This document shows, piece after piece, positions 1-8,588 of a stretch of DNA of 64,000 nucleotides (its first letter is position 1; every line of letters begins with the position of its first letter). Position numbers and translations under genes: made by a program. Origin of the DNA: JAVBLP01 sp031553505 (GTDB lineage Bacteria; Elusimicrobiota; Endomicrobiia; Endomicrobiales; Endomicrobiaceae); NCBI GenBank assembly GCA_031553505.1, contig JAVBLP010000001.1, positions 30,531-94,530 of the forward strand, given 5' to 3'. The notes under the pieces are model-generated. The model saw nothing but the letters and a program-made list of their open reading frames with translations, searched no databases and was not told where the DNA came from.

Positions 1-372
1 TATAGCCCTTGCGGCAATTGTTTTACCGCCTGTTTCGGTTAAAAGCCACGCAGGGTCAATTTTATTAAACGCGCCTTCAACATAAATTTTATCTATATGC
101 AGCTGTTCATCGATTTCTTTCAGCACCGCGGCTATTGTTTTCTGCACTCCGGCATTGCAGTGCGCGTCTTGTATGTTTATCACCAAATCGGAGCCTTCAA
201 CAATATTGCAGTTTACAACTTTACCGTTTTGGAGCAGCGGGAAATTGCTATTTCCGGAAATATCATACCGCGCGGATTGCACAGCAGGTACCGCAATAAG
301 CGTTTCCCTGAAAACAAAAGATATAAGCACCGTAACCGATACGGCAAACGATATTATTTTCTTTAAAATCAT
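1..372 (-). CDS. N-terminal part of a secreted TraB/ChaN-like protein (cut by window edge)
   Basis: An open frame of 124 codons runs from an ATG at 372 to the window edge with no stop, so only the N-terminus is visible. Residues 1-28 form a signal peptide or membrane anchor (Lys-Lys followed by a hydrophobic stretch). Further in, the protein reads VINIQDAHCN, then a helix, then IYVEGAFNKID. This pattern (a short strand ending in D-A-H, a helix, then a strand ending in VEG) resembles TraB/ChaN/PrgY-type domains and large secreted proteins I recall from Elusimicrobiota and Omnitrophota. Function is not established. The frame is not a shadow: the opposite-strand ORFs here are shorter and lack protein-like features. 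Confidence 0.65.
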   Translation of the reverse strand, partial: MILKKIISFAVSVTVLISFVFRETLIAVPAVQSARYDISGNSNFPLLQNGKVVNCNIVEGSDLVINIQDAHCNAGVQKTIAAVLKEIDEQLHIDKIYVEGAFNKIDPAWLLTETGGKTIAARAI

Positions 373-438
373 GATTTTAAAACTATAGGTTATTTTGGAA
401 GGAATTGGTTGTGAAAAATGTGTGAAATTTCAATTATT

Positions 439-1158
439 TTAGGATATTCTCTGCAGAATAAAAACCGTTATTTTGGAGAAGCCGTCCGTTATTAACAAAA
501 TGCCAACAAAAATCAACAATATTCCTGAAATTTTTTCAATAATGCCGTAATATTTCTTTATTGAATTAAAAAGGTTTAAAAACCAGTTTATAAACAAAGC
601 TGTCAGCATAAAAGGTATGCCAAGTCCGAGCGAATAGAACAAAAGAAGCCAAAAACCGGATAAAACGCTGCCCTGCGTTGAAGCTACCAGTAAAATGGAC
701 GCAAGCACCGGGCCCACGCACGGCGTCCACCCTAAAGCAAAAGCCGCGCCGGTTAAAAATACGCCGCCCCAGCTTGCCGCAGATATCTTATCGTTTGAAA
801 CCGAAGCCTGTCTGTACAAAAACTTTATTTTAAAAACACCGGCCAAATGCAGCCCGAATAATATTACGACGGCGCCGCCAATGTATCTGAGTATATTTTT
901 ATATGCCCCCGCAAGGCCGCCAAGCCAGCTGACAGACATACCGAGCAGTATAAAAATTACGCTAAAGCCCAAAATAAAAACCAGCGTTTTAAAAAAAATC
1001 GTTTTTACAGGTTTTTTAGATGACTGAAGATTTTCAACGGAAATGCCGGTAATTAAAGATATGAATGCGGGGATTAAAGGGAGAATGCACGGGCTTACAA
1101 AAGTTAAAATACCCGCGATGAAGCTTGCAAATAAAGAAATCTGCCCAATTTCCGCCAT
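439..1158 (-). CDS. ccdA: CcdA-type cytochrome c biogenesis / thiol-disulfide transport membrane protein
   Basis: The 239-residue protein has about six membrane segments and the two family-defining Cys-Pro motifs: VSPCILP in the first segment (Cys24) and GWTPCVGP in the fourth (Cys147). CcdA/DsbD-beta proteins carry electrons from cytoplasmic thioredoxin across the inner membrane to periplasmic thiol oxidoreductases, for cytochrome c maturation or disulfide isomerisation. Length matches stand-alone CcdA (about 220-240 residues). No ResA/TlpA partner or cytochrome gene lies next to it in the window, so the periplasmic acceptor is unknown. The gene follows the glucanase gene on the same strand after 135 bases. 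Confidence 0.9.
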   Translation of the reverse strand: MAEIGQISLFASFIAGILTFVSPCILPLIPAFISLITGISVENLQSSKKPVKTIFFKTLVFILGFSVIFILLGMSVSWLGGLAGAYKNILRYIGGAVVILFGLHLAGVFKIKFLYRQASVSNDKISAASWGGVFLTGAAFALGWTPCVGPVLASILLVASTQGSVLSGFWLLLFYSLGLGIPFMLTALFINWFLNLFNSIKKYYGIIEKISGILLIFVGILLITDGFSKITVFILQRIS

Positions 1159-1257
1159 AACTGCCGCCCAAAAATTTTAGTGATGAATGGATGCGTAAAG
1201 GCATTGAGGCACAACAGATTTTATGTCTATAATTAGTGGCCAAAGCGCTTTTGCCAT

Positions 1258-1280
1258 ACATCTATGCATCTATACATCTA
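1258..1280. repeat. Short tandem repeat, three copies of an 8-base NCATCTAT unit
   Basis: The gap between ccdA and the glucanase gene holds ACATCTAT, GCATCTAT and ACATCTA back to back. Nothing else is recognisable in this 135-base gap. It may be slippage-prone. Confidence 0.7.
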
Positions 1281-1293
1281 AACTTCTGCTGTT

Positions 1294-4200
1294 TTATCTT
1301 TCAACAGCCATTTTACCCTTGTAGGTGTTTCCGCCGGATTCCACATAATAAATGTAAATGCCGGAAGCGATATCGTTATTGGAGTTATTTTTTACTTTCC
1401 ATAAGAAGTTGCCGTCCACGCCAATCGTTGTATCGTAAATTTTTTCACCCGCGATATTATAAACCCTTATTTTCGCGCCGGCTTTTAAATTGCCGAATAT
1501 TATGCCGCCCGTTGAATGCCTGGACGGTTTATACGGGTTAGGATATACGGAAACTTTTAATTTTTTTGGGGTTGAAAGCGGCTGCACAAAAATATACGTG
1601 CCAGCCTTGTCTATATTAACTGTTATCTGCTTTGAAACGCCGGGAGCGGTATCTATAACTTCTATGTTTTTGGTTGACGGGTCTATGTAGGCAAGGCGCA
1701 GGGTATTTTCGTCAACGCCGTCGGGAATGGTAACGCCGGCGTAATTAAAAGTCATAGGGACGGCGCTCAAAAAATCCGACGATTCGTTTTTGGACAACGC
1801 AAAACAAGGGCCCATATAGTTAAACATTTCATTTTCAACGGGCAAAGGCTGCTGAGTAATGACAAGCTGCGGGTTAGCGGAAAAGTCCGAAACCGCGCCC
1901 GTGACTAAAACATTCCAATTTGAAGTTATGTACTGCGCTATATATCCGTCAGAATCATATTTAAAGTTAATAAAATCTTTTGTGGACATAAAAGTTCTCG
2001 GCGGCACCGTCATTGTGCCCGCCTGCCCGCCAAGCCTTGAATAAAATGTAACGCTTTTATTTGATGATGAAGGGTTGTATGCGATAAAAGTGTTTTCGCC
2101 GGCTTTTTTCATAACGCAAAATGACGGGGAGTCGGCATAGTAATTTGTGTCTATTGCGCCAAGCGAGTTGAAAAAGTGTATAAAATAATATGAGTACGAC
2201 AGCGAACTGCCGGCTTCCGCCGTTGTCACGCTTTGCAGGTAACTCAAAGCGCCCGCCGGATCATAAAACGCCATAAACCTGGACCAGATATCTCTCCAGT
2301 AACCGGGGTTATTATTTGCTTCTCCCGACATTGCGTTAAAAAATGACTGCGCGTACGAAGTATCATATCCCTGATAAAGCATTGTCGGAGCGAGCGGCAG
2401 GACCTGTATACCTTTAACTTCCTGCGGGAAAGGCGACCCGGAGCCGTACGGAATTCTCCATAAAACATAGTACTCTATGCTTTTATCCCACAAAACGCCT
2501 ACCGAATTGTGATTGTAACCCTGGCTTCTGAAATCGGAATAATTTTCGCCAGTCGTATCAAAATAATATTCTTTAACAGCGGAATATTCAGTAGTGTAAC
2601 CATAAACTCCGGCATCAATAAATGACTGGTTGCCAGTTACCAAACCCCAAAGGTAAACTGCCGCCCACGAGTTCATCGCTTCGGCGGAAGATTCCTGGTC
2701 AACGCTCTGGTTGCCGTTAATATCGTAATATCCGCCCATTCCTGACGCCCACGAGTGGCCGGAATAAACGTCAAAACCCCTCATATACGGAAAATCCGCG
2801 TCGTTTCTTACGGGGTTCGCGTAATCTTTTACGAGCAAATCCACCATGCCACCGTACGCCGCTCTGAAAGAAGAGTCGTACATCGCAAGTATCGCGGAGG
2901 CGTAAACGTAATATCCGTAATGGAAGTTGTGGTCATTATAATTGTTGGAGCCGTATGAAGGCGAAACGCCGATTATGCCGCGCCAATTGCCCTCATAACC
3001 AAAAAACTTTTGGGTTTGGCCCGAGTATTTATACCAGGTGGTAAGTTCCGTTTTTAGTTTGGATATCATCAAATCGCGGCCTGTAAAGTCGCCGGATTGG
3101 TGAAGTATCGGAATAAGCGTGGCAACTCTGCCAAGCGCTTTGCCGGTATCGTAAGTATTGGCGGCAACGCCGGAAAAAGTAAAGCCTTTGTCCGCGCCAA
3201 GGTATGTCCTTAAAGTGGTTTTGGCGCTGTCCGGCACTTCGTACGTAAGATTGGGCATTATTCCGTTGAAATTATTTACCACGGTAAAAGATGAGCCCGC
3301 GATAACTTTTAACTTTCCAAATAAACCTTGTATTGTTTTTACGGGCGAAACGGCAAGATTTCTCCACTGGTGCGGAAACAAGGCAAAAAGCGTGCCATCT
3401 TCAAACCCCGCGCCCGTTCTTGTTTTATTTAGCGTTATGTTAAACTGCGTTGTTACTTTGGCATTGGCGTAATCAACCGTATAATCCGCCCTTGTGCCCG
3501 TGACAAAGTTGTAAGCGTACTTATACAAAATATTGTATTCATCAACAATTTCCGTGGCCGCGACATTTCCTTGCCTTATATATGCGACGGAAACAAGCCT
3601 TTGGCTTTCATTTAAGCTTGAATCAAACTCAATCATAAAACCGTATCCCGCATTTGCCGAAGCGTAAAACTTTGAGTTTTCAGGAGCGTAAACGCCGAAG
3701 TAATACCAATTCGTACCCACGCGCGACCTTACCAAAAGCCTGTCGCTTACATAAGCGGTCGTACTGCTTAAAGTTACCGCGTTGCCTGTTTCATTATAAT
3801 AAGAAAAACTCCCCTGGCTCCAATCTCCCCTGTACTGAAAGTACGGGTTAGTTTCATTTGAGTAGTTTAAATAAGTAAAAATCAGCCCTTTGCCGATTTG
3901 CGCCTTGTACCACCTTGTAGAACTGTAAAGCCTTGTAACGGTTGCCGTCCAATCGGTATAGCTTGAAATGTAAACAGAGTAATAAGAACTGTCCATATTT
4001 GGCTTTGCAATGCTGACTCCAAGCCCTACAAAATATAAATCAGCAATCGAAACTCTTTCGGAAGTTGTGCTAAAACCCTGCGCCCTGAGTTCTATACATT
4101 CGGTCATAAAGCTGTAATTCATCGGATGCATATTTAGCGGGAGCGCACCTCCGCGTACAAGCGATGTGTACCATTTATTAGTTTGGAAAGGGGCGGTTAA

Positions 4201-4362
4201 GCCGAATACGCCGCCGGGGCTGTATTCCGGCCTTGCGGAAGTCGGAAGCGTACCAAAGCTTGCCTCTCCACCGGGGGTAGGAGCGGAAAAAACAACCGTA
4301 TAAAACATTACGGTTGCGAGTATTGCAAAAATCGTTGATTTTACTATGTTTTTTATTTTCAC
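1294..4362 (-). CDS. Secreted GH81 endo-1,3-beta-glucanase with C-terminal FlgD/sorting-like domain
   Basis: The 1022-residue protein has a signal peptide (residues 1-27, cleavage near VFSA). The GH81 region follows: TNKWYTSL and HPMNYSF near residues 62-83, HNFHYGYYVYASA near 475-488, GHSWASG near 534, and DQESSAEAMNSW near 553-566. The last motif matches the GH81 signature that supplies the catalytic carboxylates. The last ~85 residues contain VYPNPYKP (about 935), then RVYNIAGEKIYD and SGIYIYYVESGG, as in FlgD-Ig or T9SS-type sorting domains. GH81 enzymes cleave beta-1,3-glucans such as laminarin, callose and fungal wall glucan. The context (ccdA downstream) does not help. Whether the C-terminal domain anchors or exports the enzyme is inference. 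Confidence 0.9.
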   Translation of the reverse strand: MKIKNIVKSTIFAILATVMFYTVVFSAPTPGGEASFGTLPTSARPEYSPGGVFGLTAPFQTNKWYTSLVRGGALPLNMHPMNYSFMTECIELRAQGFSTTSERVSIADLYFVGLGVSIAKPNMDSSYYSVYISSYTDWTATVTRLYSSTRWYKAQIGKGLIFTYLNYSNETNPYFQYRGDWSQGSFSYYNETGNAVTLSSTTAYVSDRLLVRSRVGTNWYYFGVYAPENSKFYASANAGYGFMIEFDSSLNESQRLVSVAYIRQGNVAATEIVDEYNILYKYAYNFVTGTRADYTVDYANAKVTTQFNITLNKTRTGAGFEDGTLFALFPHQWRNLAVSPVKTIQGLFGKLKVIAGSSFTVVNNFNGIMPNLTYEVPDSAKTTLRTYLGADKGFTFSGVAANTYDTGKALGRVATLIPILHQSGDFTGRDLMISKLKTELTTWYKYSGQTQKFFGYEGNWRGIIGVSPSYGSNNYNDHNFHYGYYVYASAILAMYDSSFRAAYGGMVDLLVKDYANPVRNDADFPYMRGFDVYSGHSWASGMGGYYDINGNQSVDQESSAEAMNSWAAVYLWGLVTGNQSFIDAGVYGYTTEYSAVKEYYFDTTGENYSDFRSQGYNHNSVGVLWDKSIEYYVLWRIPYGSGSPFPQEVKGIQVLPLAPTMLYQGYDTSYAQSFFNAMSGEANNNPGYWRDIWSRFMAFYDPAGALSYLQSVTTAEAGSSLSYSYYFIHFFNSLGAIDTNYYADSPSFCVMKKAGENTFIAYNPSSSNKSVTFYSRLGGQAGTMTVPPRTFMSTKDFINFKYDSDGYIAQYITSNWNVLVTGAVSDFSANPQLVITQQPLPVENEMFNYMGPCFALSKNESSDFLSAVPMTFNYAGVTIPDGVDENTLRLAYIDPSTKNIEVIDTAPGVSKQITVNIDKAGTYIFVQPLSTPKKLKVSVYPNPYKPSRHSTGGIIFGNLKAGAKIRVYNIAGEKIYDTTIGVDGNFLWKVKNNSNNDIASGIYIYYVESGGNTYKGKMAVER

Positions 4363-4773
4363 TGTTATTTGATAAACCTTTTTGCCGTTTAGGCGAGTTA
4401 CTTTTAAAGGAGCATTGCCCCTTAAACCAAAGTACTTTTATCAAACGTGATAAAAGTACCAAAAACACTGTCGCTGAGCACATTCGTTTTCAAATTTTTA
4501 GCCAATTCCTGAAACTTGCCTTTTTCAAAGGCTTCAAACAGGCAGGAATTAAGCCGCCTAAAAATTTGAAACCTCATAATACCGTGCTCTAAGGCGACTT
4601 TAACTGCAAAAAATTTTATATTTGTCATTCTGCGGCCTGAAAGGATCGCAGAATCCAGACTATTTGCTGTGAATGCTGTCTTGCAAGCCCGCACAAGACA
4701 GGCTTATGCTTAAATTCACAATAACAAAATATACTGATTTTTCAATTGTTTTTAATTGTTATTATTTGTCATT
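4363..4773. repeat. Hairpin-rich intergenic element without a gene
   Basis: This 411-base gap upstream of the glucanase holds four inverted repeats. (1) A perfect 12-bp stem with a 4-base loop at 4432-4459 (arm GTACTTTTATCA). (2) A nested palindrome: 13-bp arms at 4489-4501 and 4558-4570 enclosing 8-bp arms AATTCCTG/CAGGAATT at 4504-4511 and 4543-4550. (3) ATTCTGCG/CGCAGAAT at 4627-4654. (4) CTGTCTTG/CAAGACAG at 4676-4701. Open frames crossing it are just the palindromes read through. It looks like a composite REP/BIME- or MITE-type element. Confidence 0.7.
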
Positions 4774-5574
4774 TTAAAGTTTTTTTGAAAGCATAAGCTT
4801 AAACTCATCCGGAGCGTGTTCCACATACATATTCATACTGTTTTTCTTCATATAATAATCAAAACGCCTGAGGCTTATTATGTAGTCTACTATAAGGTAA
4901 ATGCCGCCGCCCAAAAGCAAAACGCCGGCAATGCCTTCGTAAACGCTGTTCATTTCTTCTTTATACTTTTTGCTGTAATCGTATGTTATATCCAAAACAC
5001 GGATAAGCGTTTCACCGGATGCGGAAGGGTATGTGCCGTAAAAAGGGCCGAAGCCTGAACCGGGCCACGGGTTATTGCTTGCCTCTGTTGACGTATATCC
5101 TTGTCTATTTGTCCAAACTTCTGCCTGGTTCATATCAAGGTTTATTGAATACCCGCCATTAGAGTTATAAACAATAGGAGTACCTAATGAAGAAACGGCA
5201 TTGCCTTGCGTATTATTATAAGTTATTTGAACCCTGACATTATTTAACGCGACATTTCCGGTATTTACGATAGTGCCCGTAGAATTAACTATGTATGCGG
5301 GGCCGCCTCCGAAAGCGCCCTGGCTTCTGGTGGAGGCAAATTCCATCGTTACGTTTGGGTTAGAAATATCCGTTTTTACGGTCCTGAAACCGTCGTAAGT
5401 AAGAAAGCCGCCGCCAAGTATTAAAAGTATGCCGTACAAAATTCTGTATTTTGATTTCGGTTCGCTGTAATCTTCATAACTGACGCTTCCGTAAGCGTAT
5501 GAGTAATTTGGCACAGCGGCGGAATAAGAAAACAACAGGCAGGAACAAAGCAGCAAACAAATAATTTTTTTCAT
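4774..5574 (-). CDS. Exported protein with two membrane segments, function unknown
   Basis: I do not recognise a family. The 266-residue protein has an N-terminal signal sequence (1-about 28), a hydrophobic helix near residues 44-62 (ILYGILLILGGGFLTY), and an Asn/Gly/Thr-rich domain of about 140 residues presumably facing the periplasm (containing GTIVNTGNVALNNVRVQITY, like an FxLYD or archaeal-flagellin-like beta-sandwich). A second helix follows near 214-236 and then a basic tail of about 30 residues. Its ATG-to-stop junction overlaps the upstream response regulator by 4 bases, so the two are co-translated. Confidence 0.75.
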   Translation of the reverse strand: MKKIICLLLCSCLLFSYSAAVPNYSYAYGSVSYEDYSEPKSKYRILYGILLILGGGFLTYDGFRTVKTDISNPNVTMEFASTRSQGAFGGGPAYIVNSTGTIVNTGNVALNNVRVQITYNNTQGNAVSSLGTPIVYNSNGGYSINLDMNQAEVWTNRQGYTSTEASNNPWPGSGFGPFYGTYPSASGETLIRVLDITYDYSKKYKEEMNSVYEGIAGVLLLGGGIYLIVDYIISLRRFDYYMKKNSMNMYVEHAPDEFKLMLSKKL

Positions 5575-5942
5575 TTTCCCTCAAATTTATTTTTTATTTC
5601 ATTAAGCAGCGTAAAAAGGTTTTCGACATAGACGGGCTTTTGCATATAACCGTCGGCACCGAGCTCTCTCGCGTTCTCCGCTGTAAAAATGGTGCCGGAG
5701 CCCGTAATAAAATATATCAGCACTTTGGGGTTTATCTCCTTAATGTAAGGAAACAGATGGTCACCGTCTAAATCCGGAAGCATAAGGTCCAAAAAAACGG
5801 CGTCAGGCTTTTCCGCTTTAAAAACGCTTATGCATTCTTCGGCGTTGGCCGCAGCGCAGACCTCAAAACCTTTCCTCTGCACAAGCTTTGCCATATTGTC
5901 CCTGGCGTAAATTTCATCGTCAACAAGCAGAATTTTTATCAT
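5571..5942 (-). CDS. Stand-alone response regulator receiver (CheY-like)
   Basis: The 123-residue protein is a single receiver domain: acidic pair D8/D9 (LLVDDE), phospho-acceptor D52 (VFLDLMLPDLDG), T80 in FITGSG and K102 in MQKPV. It has no output domain, so it signals through protein contact or to a separate partner. It overlaps the downstream membrane protein by 4 bases. No histidine kinase is nearby. The 244 bases upstream of it show nothing recognisable. Confidence 0.9.
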   Translation of the reverse strand: MIKILLVDDEIYARDNMAKLVQRKGFEVCAAANAEECISVFKAEKPDAVFLDLMLPDLDGDHLFPYIKEINPKVLIYFITGSGTIFTAENARELGADGYMQKPVYVENLFTLLNEIKNKFEGK

Positions 5943-6186
5943 TACCTGCTCCTAAAAACTTTTATTGCCGGAACCATCGTCATGCCGAATTTAGACCATG
6001 AAATAATTCCGTACTAAAAAACTGTGGAATGATATAGTTGCAAATCACAGATACATTGTCCAAAACGGCAAATTATAGCTTTTGTAAACGTATTTACATT
6101 AAGATTTTATCAAAAATGCATTTAAAAACCAAAGAGTTTATGCGTTGTAATTATAACCCTGATTTTAAACCGCGGCAAGAAAAGCG

Positions 6187-6552
6187 TTAAATATAATACT
6201 CTCCGGCTTCCGCGGCGAACGCGGATTTTATTATTTCGCATTTGTCCGCGCATATCGAAACGATGTCAAATCGGTAATCCCGGGAAATATTTTTCTCTTT
6301 CATGTAAATTATTGCTGATTTGATTATTTTCTGCTGTTTTTTGAAGTTTACCGCTTCCTGCGGGGTGCCGAAAAGGGATGTTTTTCTGTATTTTACTTCC
6401 ACAAAAACCAAAACTTTTTTCTCTTTTGCCACTATGTCGATTTCGCCGTACGGGGTTCTGTAATTTTTATCTAAAATCTTGAAGCCGTTTTTCTTTAAAA
6501 ACTTTCCCGCTTCCTTTTCTTTGTCGAAACCTATTTTTCTGGTATCAGCCAT
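6187..6552 (-). CDS. yraN: YraN/UPF0102 family endonuclease-like protein
   Basis: The 121-residue protein belongs to the YraN (UPF0102) family: a PD-(D/E)XK-like fold with the line YGEIDIVAKEKKVLVFVEVKYR supplying the E/D...EVK residues. The role is unproven; it is often next to rnhB, as here. An upstream ATG at 6609 is in frame, but the ATG at 6552 has a clear AGGAG ribosome binding site 6 bases ahead and gives the usual start (MADTRKIG), so I chose it. It overlaps the end of rnhB by 22 bases and is the last gene of the rpsP operon. Confidence 0.88.
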   Translation of the reverse strand: MADTRKIGFDKEKEAGKFLKKNGFKILDKNYRTPYGEIDIVAKEKKVLVFVEVKYRKTSLFGTPQEAVNFKKQQKIIKSAIIYMKEKNISRDYRFDIVSICADKCEIIKSAFAAEAGEYYI

Positions 6553-7166
6553 TGCTGCTCCTGCGAACACAGTTTTACCGGCGCGAAACTTACCCTGTGA
6601 ATCGGGCACGCGCCGTACTTTTTAAGAGCTTCCATATGCACTTTTGTCCCGTAGCCTTTATGTTTTTCAAAACCGTACTGCGGATACTTCAGGGCGTACT
6701 CAAGCATTAATCTGTCTCTTGTTACTTTTGCAAGTATCGATGCCGCCGCAATAGCCGCGCTTTTCGCGTCTCCGTCAATTATAGATTCCTGGTTATATTT
6801 AAGCCCCGGTATTTTGTGGTTGCCGTCAACTATGCAGTAGTCCGCTTTAGTTTTTAAACCACAGACGGCATTTCTCATAGCCATAAAAGTCGCCTGCAGG
6901 ATGTTTATGTTATCAATAACGGAGTTGTCAACTGTTTGTATTGAAAAATCAACAGCTTTTTGAATTATAATATCAAAAAGTTCTTCACGCTTTTTATGAG
7001 TTAATTGTTTGGAATCGTTTAAATAAGGTATGTTTATGTCTTTGGGGAGTATCACGGCCGCAGCCGCAACCGGACCTGCTAAAGGACCCCGCCCGGCTTC
7101 GTCAATACCTGCCACCGAGTTGAGTCCTTTATCGTAATAAGCTTTATCAAATAAGAATGGGTCCAT
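6531..7166 (-). CDS. rnhB: Ribonuclease HII
   Basis: This 211-residue enzyme cleaves the RNA strand of RNA-DNA hybrids and single ribonucleotides in DNA. The type-II signature GIDEAGRGPLAGPV at 20-33 gives catalytic D22 and E23. VDG supplies D114, and SIIDGDAKSAAIAAASILAK supplies D131/D133. Length is normal. It lies between rplS and yraN in the ribosomal operon, a common arrangement. Confidence 0.97.
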   Translation of the reverse strand: MDPFLFDKAYYDKGLNSVAGIDEAGRGPLAGPVAAAAVILPKDINIPYLNDSKQLTHKKREELFDIIIQKAVDFSIQTVDNSVIDNINILQATFMAMRNAVCGLKTKADYCIVDGNHKIPGLKYNQESIIDGDAKSAAIAAASILAKVTRDRLMLEYALKYPQYGFEKHKGYGTKVHMEALKKYGACPIHRVSFAPVKLCSQEQQWLIPEK

Positions 7167-7184
7167 TAATGCCCCATTTTTGTA

Positions 7185-7574
7185 TTAGTTTGCCGCGGGA
7201 GTTTCTTCAGCAGCTTTTGCCATTATTTTTTTCGAAGAATCTTCAGCAATTCTTGCGGCTTTGCCTGAAAGTTTTCTTAAGTAGTAAAGTTTCGCTCTGC
7301 GGACTTTGCCGCGCCTTGCGATTTCCACTTTGTCTATTCTGGGTGAATGAATAGGGAATATTCTTTCTACGCCAACGCCGAATGAAATCTTTCTTACCGT
7401 AAAAGTTTCCGAGAGACCTGTTCCTTTCATTCTGATAACAACGCCTTCAAAAACCTGTATTCTTTCATTTCCGCCTTCAACAACTTTGAAATGCACTTTC
7501 ACCTGGTCGCCCGGTGTGAAGCTTACGCCCAAATTCTTTTTCTGCGCTGCCTGCACTTGCTCTAATAATGACAT
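7185..7574 (-). CDS. rplS: Ribosomal protein L19
   Basis: This 129-residue 50S protein at the subunit interface has typical L19 sequence: GDQVKVHFKVVEGGNERIQVFEGVVI, IRMKGTGLSETFTVRKIS, GVGVERIFPIHSP and RRGKVRRAKLYYLRKLSGKAARI. It has a short extra Ala/Glu-rich tail. It follows trmD by 10 bases, the classical order. Confidence 0.98.
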   Translation of the reverse strand: MSLLEQVQAAQKKNLGVSFTPGDQVKVHFKVVEGGNERIQVFEGVVIRMKGTGLSETFTVRKISFGVGVERIFPIHSPRIDKVEIARRGKVRRAKLYYLRKLSGKAARIAEDSSKKIMAKAAEETPAAN

Positions 7575-7584
7575 TTTACTGCTC

Positions 7585-8283
7585 CTATTTTAATATATCA
7601 GGACGTCTTTTTTTTGTCCTTTCATGAGACTGTTTTTTACGCCAGTCCGCTATCTTTTTATGGTCTCCGGATAATAACACTTCCGGAACTTTTAAACCCT
7701 TAAAAACCGCCGGCCTCGTGTAGTGCGGATAATCCAAAAAGCCATTGTAAAATGAATCATTTTTAACCGAATCTTCTTCCTTTACAACGCCCGGAATCAT
7801 CCTTGCCACCGCGTCAATCAAAACCATCGCGGGAATTTCTCCGCCCGTGAGCACATAATCGCCGATTGATATTTCATCATCAACAAAATCCATTATGCGT
7901 TCATCTATGCCTTCGTAATGACCGCACAAGATAACTAAATGCTTGAATTTTGAAAGGTTTTTTATAATTGAACTGTTTAACTGCCTGCCCTGCGGAGACA
8001 TATAAATAACATAAGGCTTGCTGTAAGGATTTTTATAATCTTTATTCCTTTTCTTTACGCCCGTACTTTTTATAGCGTCATAAATCGGTTCCGGCTTCAT
8101 AACCATGCCGGCACCGCCGCCAAACGGCTTATCATCAACCTTTTTATGCTTGTCTTTAGAGAAAGATCTGATATCTTTTATGTTTATGCCTAAAATCTTT
8201 TTTTCTTTTGCTTTACCTATAAGGCTTTCGGTCAAAGGTCCTTCAAACATACCGGGAAAAAGCGTCAATATGTCAATCTTCAT
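7585..8283 (-). CDS. trmD: tRNA (guanine-N1)-methyltransferase TrmD
   Basis: This 232-residue SPOUT methyltransferase makes m1G37 in tRNA and prevents +1 frameshifting. The trefoil-knot SAM site shows MSPQGR (95-100), GHYEGIDER (121-129) and SIGDYVLTGGE (139-149), and the C-terminal tRNA-binding region begins LDYPHYTRP. The start overlaps the 3' end of the rimM-like gene by 11 bases, implying translational coupling. Confidence 0.98.
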   Translation of the reverse strand: MKIDILTLFPGMFEGPLTESLIGKAKEKKILGINIKDIRSFSKDKHKKVDDKPFGGGAGMVMKPEPIYDAIKSTGVKKRNKDYKNPYSKPYVIYMSPQGRQLNSSIIKNLSKFKHLVILCGHYEGIDERIMDFVDDEISIGDYVLTGGEIPAMVLIDAVARMIPGVVKEEDSVKNDSFYNGFLDYPHYTRPAVFKGLKVPEVLLSGDHKKIADWRKKQSHERTKKRRPDILK

Positions 8284-8584
8284 ACACTAAATAGCCGTTA
8301 TATTCAATGTGCCCGTCCGCAGACTTTTCATTCACGTAAATGTTTTCGTAACCGCTGGGCAAAGAGACAAATATCTTTTTTCTTAAAATATTAACTTCTT
8401 TCACTATATTTTTTAATGCGGGAATCAATATTTCTTCGTTGTCATACTTAACAACCCATACATCGTTGCTTCCCGTAGAGATAACCTCTGAAAGAACCCC
8501 TAGCCTTTCACCTGCCTGGTTAAAAACTTCAAAGTTAAGGATGTCGGATACTTTCCATGTAATTTGGGACGTCTTTTGCTTCAT
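8273..8584 (-). CDS. rimM: RimM-like protein reduced to its PRC-barrel half
   Basis: At 103 residues this is far shorter than normal RimM (about 165-180). It aligns only to the C-terminal PRC barrel: DILNFEVFNQAGERLGVLSEV, then NDVWVVK, EEILIPALKNIVKEVNI and KKIFVSLPSGY. The N-terminal RimM barrel that binds S19 is missing. There is no room for it: the KhpA stop is 4 bases upstream. Its place between khpA and trmD is exactly that of rimM, so I infer a shortened 16S-maturation factor. A diverged or frameshifted N-terminus could only be excluded by comparison with relatives. Confidence 0.75.
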   Translation of the reverse strand: MKQKTSQITWKVSDILNFEVFNQAGERLGVLSEVISTGSNDVWVVKYDNEEILIPALKNIVKEVNILRKKIFVSLPSGYENIYVNEKSADGHIEYNGYLVYED

Positions 8585-8588
8585 ATAC

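Noticed and set aside
4422..4694. 90-residue minus-strand frame and overlapping plus-strand frames upstream of the glucanase
   Set aside because: They run through palindromes in both directions, lack ribosome binding sites and resemble nothing known.
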